Below, piece by piece: positions 13,601 to 25,600 of a stretch of DNA of 64,000 nt. The stretch spans positions 13,197,951 through 13,261,950 of the forward strand of contig NC_059076.1 in assembly GCF_020497125.1 (NCBI RefSeq), given 5' to 3'. The position numbers were made by a program, and so were the translations under genes. The first letter of the stretch is position 1. Each line of letters starts with the position of its first letter. The notes under the pieces are model-generated. The model saw only the letters and a program-made list of their open reading frames with translations. It did no database searches and was not told where the DNA came from. The stretch is from Mauremys mutica (Eukaryota; Chordata; Testudines; Geoemydidae).

Positions 13601-16600
13601 TCTCCTGCCTCAGCCCTGAGTCCCCCCCAATCTGGAGCCCCTTCCTGCACCCCAAGTCCCTCATCCCTGGCCCCAGCCCAGAGCCTGCACCCAGAGCCCT
13701 GACCCCCTCATGTACCCCAATCCCCTGCCCCAGCCCAGAGCCCCCTCCCACACTCTAAACCCCTCATTCCAGCCCCCACCCCGCAGCCCTCACCCCCATA
13801 CCCCAAACATCTCATCCCCAGCTCCGTTGGGTCGCAGGCATCAACAATTTTCTTCAACTGGGTCACCAGAAAAAAAGTTTGAAAACCACTGATCTAGATG
13901 TACTATGCTGCTCTCAGAAGAAAGTAATCAGTTCAGCTATGCTTCCTGTCTGTTCCCAAATTATGGGATAATCCCTCAGCTGCACTGTAGTTATGATTAG
14001 AGCAGAATTTTATTTTAGAGATGATTTTTCATTGTGCCCTACATGCAAAGTCACGTTGGCTTTAAAATTTCAATGCCAGTAAAAGGTCTTTGCTTAAGTT
14101 TGTGTTAATTTTGGGGTTGTTTGGGAGATAGAGCCCTCCCCACTCCCACCAAATGACCTGCTTTTAATTTTTTCTGGTGTTTTTTCCCCCCATGTACCTG
14201 AAGAGAACTGTGGCTACAGTCCACATAAAACTTGTATCTCAGGACTTCTCTAACCCCATGGTAGTTAAATGCAAAAAGTAGTGTAAAAGCAACTTGAAAG
14301 CTGTTGGGTAACATACTAGAATATGAGTCAACAGTGTGATGCTGTTGCAAAAAAAGCAAATGTGATTCTGGGATGCTTTAACAGGTGTCTTGTGAGCAAG
14401 ACACGAGAAGTCATTCTTCTGCTCTACTCTGCGCTGGTTAGGCCTCAGTTGGAGTATTGTGTCCAGTTCTGGGCACCGCACTTCAAGAAAGATGTGGAGA
14501 AATTGGAGAGGGTCCATAGAAGAGCAACAAGAATGATTAAAGGTCTTGAGAACAGACCTATGAAGGAAGGCTGAAAGAATTGGGTTTGTTTAGTTTGGAA
14601 AAGAGAAGACTGAGAGGGGACATGAAAGCAGTTTTCAGGTATCTAAAAGGGTGTCATAAGGAGGAGGGAGAAAACTTGTTCACCTTAGCCTCTAAGGATA
14701 GAACAAGAAGCAATGGGCTTAAACTGCAGCAAGGGAGGTTTAGGTTGGACATTAGGAAAAAGTTCCTAACCGTCAGGGTGGTTAAACCCTGGAATAAATT
14801 GCCTAGGGGGGTTGTGGAATCTCCATCTCTGGAGATATTTAAGAGTAGGTTAGATAAATGTCTATCAGGGATGGTCTAGACAGTATTTGGTCCTGCCATG
14901 AGGGCAGGGGACTGGACTCAATGACCTCTCGAGGTCCCTTCCAGTCCTAGAGTCTATGAGAATACTCAAGATGTTCAAAGGGTTAAGAGTTGTTCACAGA
15001 GTGCTAACTCTGCTACAGGTCTTCAGGCATAAGTTAGTGTTGCCAACACAGTTTTACCTCATGGAATTTTGACTTTTGTATCTTGAACACTAGATTTTTG
15101 CATTTAAAGGTATATTTAATTGCATAATTAAATGTAAAAGCTGTAATTCAAGCATACGCTTTATATTTTTAACTATATTTTAATCAATAACGCCCCTTAT
15201 TTCTGAGTGTTTAGCACTTGGCAGTTACTCTTTGTTTTCTTGTGCATGTTAGAACCTATTGCTGCACCATTAACAGTGACACAGAAGAGAGTTTGCAGGA
15301 CTTCGGTCAGCAAGCGTACCAGCTGATGTCTGCAGTGAAGGCCTTAGATGAGAAGTTTGGAACTAGAGTTCCGGTTTTGTTTCTCCGAGGCTCTGTAAGT
15401 GTGATTAAAATTCCTTGTGCATTTTTGGGGTGGAGGGAGAGCATTCCTGGGATAACACCCCCCTTCCTGCTCCCAGAAACAGTACACACATTTCACTTTA
15501 TAGTACCTCTCTCCCCAACCCCAGCAAAGGCCAGTCTTACAGTGTAGTGCGCCTTCCTCTAGAGAGAGGCTGAACAGACTAATTCAGTAGCACTGGTGTG
15601 TTAGCCCTGGAGCTGCTCTTTATTATTATGATGGGTTATTTGTATTGCAGCAGTGTCTATAGACCATGGCCCTTACTGTGTACAAAGAATGAGTTGATGG
15701 TCTCTGCCCAGAAGAGTTCACAATTTTAGGCTCCTTTTTCTAAAGGTTAAACATTCAACATTCCCAGCTCTTCCTGGCCTAAGAGCTTGGATCCAAACTA
15801 AGATCCTGTACTTAGCAGTGTATTGAGCTGCCTCTAAACCTCTGGATTATCTCTTTCTGGGTTGTTTATAGTCAGCTTTTGAACAAGTGGAAGTAACCTC
15901 TAATACTGGAGGGGTTATCAAAACTTTTCCGCTACCTGTGAACATTTTACCTGCAATTTAATCTCTTGTATTGTTTATAGCAACTGAAATACTTTTCTAA
16001 TGAGAGGAGGTATTCCTCTCTCCATGCAGGTGTGTAACTTCCATTATCACTAAAAGGGGCTGTTTGTTTACAGTGAAGGGAGAATACATCTTTCTGTTCT
16101 CTAAATTTCTGTTCTCTAAATTAGCCTGTTGACTGATGATTGAGTAGAGCTGAAGATTATGCTTGTGTTAATGAGCACTTTTGTCTTGCTGACTTAATCT
16201 GATGGGTGGGGTTGAAGCAAAGCGCATTGAATGATTTATACAGATCTTTACATGTAAAGGCTTTTTAAACATTATGGGGAAAATAATCACTGAAGAATGA
16301 AATATGAAGACCGTCACAAAACAAACATTTTGAAAAAGCAGCAAAGAATCCTGTGGCACCTTATAGACTAACAGACGTTTTGGAGCATGAGCTTTCGATG
16401 CTTGCATCCGACGAAGTGGGTATTCACCCACGAAAGCTCATGCTCCAAAACGTCTGTTAGTCTATAAGGTGCCACAGGATTCTTTGCTGCTTTTACAGAT
16501 CCAGACTAACACGGCTACCCCTCTGATATTTTGAAAAAGAGTGTGTTTTTAGCTTGGAAGAAAATTACTTGTTAATAGTAGGGAAATACTTGATTAAATT

Positions 16601-19600
16601 TTTCCCTTTATTAGGAATAACTCATGTTAAAAACTTGGCATTGATTTGTTTAATAAAATATCCGGATCTCAGTTTATATGCCTCTGGGGTTTTTGTTTGT
16701 TTGTTTGTTTTTTAACGTTAGAAGGCGTTATAATGTGAAAGTTGCAGGCTACCCCAAATGGCAATGTAAATGGTAATGAAAATTATCTCCAGCTGTAAAC
16801 CTCAGCTCAACTGCTGTCTATAATGTTTCTATTTTTTGTAAAAGGTGTTTGTAAGATTTTGAAAATTGTGTAATAAGGCTAAATATCCTAGAAAATCCTA
16901 GGAAATAACCCATCCTTATTACCATAAGATATCTAAATACTTCAAAAAGTTTGTGAAGTTCATGAAGAATTGTGTTGTCTTGGATTTTATTCAACCTAGC
17001 AGTGTCTTTTCATAACAAATAGGTACAGGTGGGCTCCTAGACAGACTTCAGGTGGGTCACAAGAGAGATCAGATTTCACCTATTATTTGAAAACTGAGTC
17101 AGCATATGGTACTGAACAAGTCCTCCTGGGAAGCTTCAAATTAAGAAGTTGCATTGACTGAAATTTTATACCACCGCTGCTAGAAAAATACGCAAAATTA
17201 GAACATGACCACATTAATAAACTGAAATAATGTGGGTACTTTTTTATTGTGAGATACTCTAGGCTCCAAAATCTTTGTGGCCACTCATGTGAATACCTTT
17301 TAGTCATAATTCTAATATTTAATAATATCTAAGATGTTAGTCGTTTCAGCTAATTACAGTGAAATACTGTTAGACCTATTTATATGGCAGTATCTTGTAA
17401 AACTTTAGTTGAAAAATTCATTGTATTACACATTTTTATGTATTTTAAATGTAAGTATTGTCTTCAGTGAGCACTTCTTGAAAGTAAGTATTGCACATTA
17501 CATATCCTTACAATATATATTTTAGAGAATAATTTATATGGTATAGTACCTGTAAATAAAAGACCATTCTTTTTAAACTTCAAAAATCCATAAATGAAAA
17601 AGTTTAAATGAAGGCATTACAAAAACAAAATCAGGAACATAAATGTCCATGCTTCATTCCAATTTTGCAAACAAATTTTGAATCTGCAGATCAACAGCCA
17701 GATTTCCAGTATATTTTATACATATGAATTGTATCAAATATAAGAGATAAAGAACTAGCAAGAATCAGCAAGAAAAAAGAATTGAATGAAGGTATCTCAG
17801 TGTGACGATATGAAAGACTGGCAAAAAGAAGTATAAAATACACGTTTTAGTGATCTCAGCAGCGTCACATAAATTTGGTGCTCCGTGCAGTTACCCAATT
17901 CACAATTTACTAAGTGTCCCTTTCCCCCAGAAATTGTTCAAGGTCCTTTTCGGTCCTAAGTTTCTCTGATTCTGTGACTTCTGCTGTCTGGTGTTTGAGT
18001 TCCACTGGAACTCCACTCTTCAGTCGGCACATGTGCCTTTAAGCAAGGCCGCTTTCATCTGTTTTGTGGCTAATCTCAGATTAGGACAGGTGAGTTCTCA
18101 GTTTTTGACAGTGCTTAATGGAGCAAGCTGCTCCTGGAATACAATCTCTCTCTCTGATAGGGAAATCAGGAATGTGTCTCATGTTTGATAGTCCTGTGAT
18201 TTTATGTATCTATGCATTTACAGAATTTTTTTTGTTTGCTTAACTTTTATAAATATGCTCCCGGTTTTTCTTCTGGGCACATATACAACCATTTGAAAAC
18301 TGAAACAACCAATAGACCAAAGGTCAACCCTCGGAAGAACTACTCTGTCTCCACTGAGACTGTTCTGCTTCCAGTGTCTCAGCATTCAAATCTGGGGACA
18401 GCACAAATGTCTGAACTGTCTGAAGATGCTCCAATACTTCTGTTAGCCTATAAGGTGCCACAGGACTCTTTGTCGCTTGTGTCTGAAGATGTTGCATTGG
18501 GGGAGAGAGTCTGTGAGGTATCTGAAACACATACCCTAGAGGGCTTTTGTAGATAAAAGTCAGCACCTTGCATTGTACCCATAAGCAAATAGGTAGGTGG
18601 ACAGTACAGTTTGCAGAGTGCAGGTGAGATCAGCTGCATATGGCAGGGATCACTAAATAAGCAGGTATGTACATGCAGTCTGCCATGGCTGAAGGTAGGC
18701 TCGTTGAAGTAGTTCCGTTTGGATGTCAAAGGCATGAATGACCGTGGAGCAGACATATCCCGGAGGAGGTGCCTTTCTCCTTTTCTGTCTCTAGTGCAGG
18801 AACTGGCACATGTCACACAGAGAGTCCTTAGTCTGTGATACTCCCCTTTGTCAATTCTGCCCTCCACGCAACTAGCCCTTGACTCAGTCTCCTGCAGAGT
18901 GGAATGACGCTACTCCCTAGAGACCTGGTGCACCATCGTCTTACCATCACAGACCACTAGGTCTGCTCTTAGCCTGCACTCATCCCAGATACAGATGATA
19001 GCAGGAAGGAACAGGAGCTAAGAAGGAGTAGGAGACCCTAGCCTGTACCAGGAAATGTCACCTCCTTTTCTCAATCACTGTGGAAAACACCAGCATCCTG
19101 CCTGTCACTCAGACCTGTAACCTGGGTTCCATCTTCAATTCAGATCACTCTAGATCTTTACATCTGGGATATATCTAAATCTTGCCTATTGTTTCTGCAT
19201 AACATGTGTAAGATATGGCCTTTCCTGTCCATGCGCACAGCTAAACTCTCAGCCAAGTTCCCATCATCTCACATCTTGATTACTGCAGCATCTTTTTCTC
19301 GGGCCTTGACAAATGCTGTCTTGATACATTGAGAATGCTGCTGTATGGATCGTTTTCCTAGCCCATCGCTTTGACCAAGTCACTTCTCTCTTTGAATCCC
19401 TCCACTGGCTCTCCCTTCTCTATCGCATTGAACATAAGCTACTTGGCTTCACTTTCACGGCCCTTCGCACCCTATTGCCCCATACCTATTATCTCATATT
19501 CACTATCAGGATGTTGACAGCAGCTTCCAGTTGGGCCATGATGTCCGCTTCCATCATCCACTTGTTAAGTTTTCAAACCAGCACCTTTATGCTTCCTCCC

Positions 19601-22600
19601 ATGCCGCCCATCATGCTTGGGAAGAGCTACCTCATTATCCACCTTGAAACCCTCCTTAAACCTCTCCTCTGCTGCTCTGCCTACAAACCCTGCCTCCCCC
19701 ATCCCCAGTTTGGCTGCTGGCTTGTTGAGGCCACTGCCAGTGGGTCTAGTGCTCCCAGCATGTGCATGTAGCATCTCCCCTGCACCGTTCTGTGTCCAGA
19801 ATGGCGCTGGGAGAAGGGTGGCCCCTGCTGGGACTCATTTTACTCTGTCCCCCCTAGTGCAGCAGTCCCTGTTTTGGCTGCTTCTGCCCTACCAGCTGGA
19901 GTCTCTGACTGGCTCTTCTCTGCAGTTCACCCAAGAGGAGGAGGGAAGAGGGACGCAACCTGGGTCCTTGTGCTTTCAGAATTGGGGATCTTCTCTGTAC
20001 TGGGTTCAGGGGATGCTAGCAGGAGTGGTGGCCCTGGATCCTATAAGACAAGCAAATTGTGGCCACAGTCCTTAGGCAGTCTTGGCAGAAGGCCCCGAAG
20101 TGGAATGAATAGGCACAGAGGAAAGTACCCTGTCACCACTCCAGGTGACAGCAGTGAGGTACATTGGCGTGGCCCTTGCTCTAACAACGAATAAAGGGAA
20201 GGATTCAGATTCAACAGTTTCAAATTCAGCCATTTTTAATGGGTATTAAATGACTCTGCCAAACATAGTCTCATGTTTGGAGGGGTTCTCCCATAGTTCT
20301 GGCATTTTCAGTCTTCTTCAGCTTTCAGTTCCTCATTTTAGTAATGATAACTTATATTCGTACAGGACTGGATGACTATTTCTGTGCTTCACCAGTTATG
20401 ATGGAGTAGTTTTTCTAGGGATTGAGGAGTCTGACCAAAATGTTTGAATGATTTCAGAATTCCCAGCGTCTCCCAGACAAGTACCGAACTCATGCTCTCT
20501 TTGGTAGCGGAAAGGACTGGCCAGAGAATTGGTGGAGGGCTTTGGGCCGACAGCTCATCACTGAAGGTTTCCTTAAAGAAGTTTCTGGTCAAAGCAGATT
20601 TGCAACTCTGTGTGAGATTACTAAGAAGGTAATCGTGTTGTAAAACCTTCCTGTCAGAGGTTTCTTTTGGGAATGTAAAGTTGAGTGACGTGGTCTGTAT
20701 CCCACAGGGTAGAGACTGGCTCTGTAAAAATAGGAGTGAGTTGTGTCGGACCCTTCTGCTACAGCCCAGTGAAGAACTATATCTAAGGAAACCTCACACC
20801 CAAAGGTAACTACATTCATATATATTATGCACGTGTCACTTTTATCTTGGGGGAATAAATATATGAATCCTGCTACAGGAGACTGCCTGCGCCAAGGAGG
20901 AGGTTTCTGCAGTAAAGTTTTGTTTGGTTTTTTGGGGGGGAACGGGGGGGGAGTGCGTGTCTCTTGGGCACAGTCTTGCTTGCATAAGAGGGACTACACT
21001 CCTCAGAATCAATGGTATCAATGGTTCCCTCTTCCTTGGGGACTACCTCAGTTTCCATATTACCTGTCACACTGGCCTACTGGGGCTATGGGATCCATAT
21101 ATGTGACATCTCAAATCTCTGTGATCCCACTGGGAGTCCAGACAGCCCTCTCCATGCAGAGAACATCATGAACCTCCTCAAGAACTAATGGAGGAAGAGG
21201 AGGAATCATAACATGTGGAACCACCAGCTTCAACAGGATTGTCATCTTCATCGCCAGCCAAGGAGTTGCATTGGCTTCACCGGCACCCCCTGATGACTAC
21301 AAGCAATTTCAAAATCTTCTGAGGAGGGTCACGCACATGCTTCCTTCTGGAGGAAGTGCAGGACACCCCTCATAAACGATTGGATGTTCTCCAGAGAGCT
21401 GGTCCCCCGTTAGGCGGCACTTCCCATTAACGACGCCATCCAAGGGTTAGTCTACAGTAGAAGTGCTGTAGTGGAGCTGCACTGTTGTAGCATGTCTGGT
21501 GAAGACGCTCTATGCCGACGGGAGAGAGCTGTCTCATCAGCATAAGAAAACCACCTCCTTGAGAGGTGGTCACTATGTTGGTGGAAGAAGCTCTCCCACC
21601 CACCTAGCGCTGTCCGCACTGGGACTTAGTTCGGTGTAACTTATGTCGCTCGGGGGTGGCTTATTCACTCCCCTGAGTGACATAAGTTATACCGACATAA
21701 CCTGTAGTGTAGACCAGTGGTCTTCAAAGTGGGGTGCGCAAGAGGATCCTTGGGGGTGCGCGGCAGGAGGAGCGCCTTTTTTTTTGTTTTTGTTTGTTTG
21801 TTTGTTTGCTTTGGCAAAAATGGTAGAGCCAGCACGGCAGGGGGTGCATGCTCTCAAAAAATTTTACTGATAGGGGTGCGCGATCAAAAAAGTTTGGAGA
21901 CCACTGGTGTAGACAGGCCCTTACAACCAGTCAAGACAGTCTGGCCAGTTGTGCTCGTGCTCCAGAAACAGCAGAAAAATCGTACTTTGTGTCATCTAAG
22001 GAGGTGACCTTAGCTTCATGTTCCTTAGTCCACCTATCAATGAAGGTTGCCTTTCTGGTTGCCATCACCTCAGCTAGAAGAGTAGGTGAAGTGGCTACCC
22101 TTATGGCCGATCCACCGTACACGATTTTCCATAGTGTTTCCCTGAGATTACACCCAAAATTCACCCCCGGAGTAGTCTTGGAATTCCATCTAAATCAGAC
22201 CATTCACTTACCGGTCGTCTTCCCAAAGCTGCATGCCACCAGTGAGGATAGGAAACTTCACTCTGTGGACACTCATTGGGCCTTGGCATTCTACCTGCGA
22301 AAGACTAAATCCTTTAAACTTTACCAAGGCTGTATCCTTCACAAAGCATGTGAAGGTGAAACAATCTCTCCTCAGAGACTTTTGGGCTGCATCCTGCTGT
22401 GTTGTGAGTTAATGGCCACCTCTCTCTCACAAGGTGTGAGGACCCACTCAACCAGGACCCAGGCTACATCGGTAGCTTCACTTAAAGATGTTCCTCTCCT
22501 GGAAATATGTAAAGCTGGAAGTTGGGGTTCTGCTCATTACCCCCTGGTGCAAGCTTCTATAGCTGATGCCTCATTCAGCAGAGTAGTCCTCCAGTCGATG

Positions 22601-25600
22601 ATACAGCAGGGTTCCTCGCACTGTTCTCAGTGAATCTTGCTTGTGAGTCACCCAGAGTGGAATGCACATAGGGACCATCACTTGATGAAAGAGAGGTAAC
22701 TTACCTCATATAGTAACAGGTTCTTCAAGAAGTGTGGTCCCTATTCCACTACATACCCTCCTTCCCCTCTGCTGCGGAGCCTTCTGCAAGGGCTATTTGC
22801 AGTAGAAAGGTAACTGGAGAGGTGTTCAGCCCATGCCACCATCTATGCCTCTGTTTGGAGCATGAGGAGGAGAAGGGCGCAGGTGCGGACCAATGGATGC
22901 AGCTAGCAAAAAATCTTTGGTGGGCCACAAATTGCAAAGAACTCCAGTAACCTTTCTTTGCTCTTTGTATTCTGAAACCATCCTCTCCCAAGGTGTATTT
23001 TGAAATGTCAGCCTTCATGAAAGAGTGATTTTTTTTTAATATGTTTTGAATACATTTGAATTCATTTTCTTACAGCAATAGACAGATAACTTCGGTTGCA
23101 GGACCACATTCACCAGATACAAGGTCAATAAAGCTGACACCGGAGAAACAGGTCTGTATTTCAGAAAAATATTACTCATCATCCACTTCATTATTCTTTT
23201 TACTGACGGGCAAGTGAGCTAACAGATCAGTATATCTAGCTATAAAGTCTTCTCCACATATTTGAAAGCTTAAGATGCACAATAAAGCAGCACAGAATAT
23301 AGGATTTACAGATCATTTGTATGATAGTTGTGTGGTGAACAAAATCATTGGTACACTGAACACATTAACGTGTGAAGGTGAAGTATAGTATTAACACCCA
23401 AATATGCACTACCTACAGTGCATCCTCTTATACAGTGACTAAGGTTACAAATTTTAAATCTGTTTTTTAATGAGAATCAATATACTGTAACACACAACTG
23501 CTTTTTACTCATGTCTGGTGTATCTTTGTAATAATGTACTAGAGAGACGCCAGGTACCAAGTGGAAAGAATTTTTCGTTATGCAACAGACTGTAGTGTGT
23601 TTTGAAAAAAATCGATCCCTTTCTTCACTGAATATCTTTTAAACAAATTCGTATAAAAATCTAAATGAATATTTTACTGTTAATATTTGTACTGGGAAAA
23701 ATGTGGATACCTTCTTTGATTTTCTGACTTGGTTTTTTTTTTTTATTTTGAAAACAGACATATTTGCAGGAAATGTTTTCTTATCAAGGAGCAAGTAAAA
23801 TTTCTGCAAGAGGCAGTGTCTCAAATGAAAGGTACAATGGACTAAATTATTTCTACTCATATCTTTTTCTCTACTTATTTGTTCTTTCCTGTGTTGTGAA
23901 AGTGGTATCAGTAGAGCAACTGTCAGAGAATAAAGTAAGTCTGTTTGTGGTGTAAACTTATCTTTTCGTTTCAATGTCTCAAATCATTAGTGTGAAAATA
24001 CGTGCTGTACGGGTGCCAGACTTCATTTAACCTTTAAGAAACATGGTATAATCTGTCCGTCTGAAAGTCTGGCAAAACAGTATTACGAATGCAAATAATT
24101 TTGATAGGTAAATTAGGTAAACACTTTTAATTTTGCCTCACATGACATGCTGAAATGTCACAAAATGTAAGTTAGGTTATGCACTGAAGTAGGTAGGGTT
24201 ACAGTGTGTTAAATGGCTCTTTAAAGCATCCCACATTAATTTTAAAAAAGTGACTATAAAATACTTCTGTTGCTGATTACCTGAACTGAACATTTATATC
24301 ATACAAAAAATGTAACAAGCCTTGTTTTCTGCACAATACAAGTCCATGAACCTTTTTAAATGCACAGTTAATTAAGCCTGTTTTGGGTTTGATTTTAGGG
24401 GTGTGTTAGGGGGTCTAAAATTAAGACACATTTTCATTTGTTGATATTTTAAATCCAAATGCAAGGGAAATAAACATAACAAACATTAATTAAAAACCAG
24501 GCTATAAATAACTTTTATTTATTCCAGGTTGCTCTGCTGGTCACTTGGTTTTTGCTTAGTTTCTATTTTTTGGTAACTTGGAAATGTGATACTTTTGGAT
24601 GGGTCAGGATAATATAAAATGCGAGAAGCGTGTGTTTCTGTGCACCTCACAACGGCATGGCTGTAGTGGCCCAGCCGCGCTCTTGTAAAGTGCGCAGTGT
24701 AGACATAGCGTAAATGGAGAAATTTAGCAGCATAGCTATACTGGTATAATTATATTGCTGTAGTTATACCAGGATAACTCCCAGTGTGGACTCTGTGTCT
24801 GTGCAGATGTGTGTTAATGCAAATAGCAACTAGACTGGCTGAGACCACAGGTCTGTCTGGCTCATACACACTAGGACTCCCAAACCTACCAGTCTCAGCA
24901 GAGCAGAGCTGATGCAAAGTGAATTGATACATTGATCTAACAGGAATATGAATATCACATTTTATTTTATTTTTTAAATTTAATAGTGACCTGGTGCAGT
25001 CACCAATCAAACTGAAGTCCCCAGAACCTGCTGTTTCATCCAGAGAGAAGGAACTGCACGTAAGTCTATTAAACGGAAAGGGCATCTGCTTGTGTAAGAA
25101 ATGCATTTACATTGTGCTTGTGTACATCTAACACAGTCCTAGAGACCATTCCTTGTCCCTCCAAAGTGTCAACCAGAGAAACTGCTGTTAAACTGGATTT
25201 TTCAGCTGTTAAACTAAACTTTAGGAAGGTGCTAGAACTGGAGTCCTTGATGATAATTAAACATTATGTGTGGATATGGTTTAGATTCTGTCTGCTTATT
25301 GGTTTTGTTTTTGGGCTGTAGTTTGCTTTCTCATGTAGAAGTTTTCCTCCCATACTTTAATCACATCTAAGTGCTTGACTCAAAGTGTTCTTTAAAGTAA
25401 TGCCTTACATGTATTCATACTTTGGCTTTGTTCTTTACAGACTATTCTATATGGCAAGCTGCTGGCAGCCAGACAGAAGCTAGCCAGTGAGAAGGATATT
25501 CCTCCGGCTGTGTTGGCAACAAATAAAATACTGGTGGATATGGCCAAGATAAGGTAAAGTCTTCAGTTTGAAAACCACATGTAAGTCCAAAGATGTTCGG

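Noticed and set aside
13235..13892. Overlapping frames at 13.2-13.9 kb as a gene
   Set aside because: They lie within a hAT element; no transposase domain or conserved motif is visible.
16339..16489. Hairpin as a microRNA gene or a terminator
   Set aside because: It is a copy of a dispersed repeat with target duplications. Processing into small RNAs is possible but nothing in the sequence shows it.
21848..22633. 261-codon frame as a host gene
   Set aside because: Its first ~25 codons come from a hAT element and the rest is a DIRS recombinase remnant.
24981..25059. Different start for the WRN linker exon
   Set aside because: Only the AG at 24985-24986 gives an open frame in phase with both neighbours.
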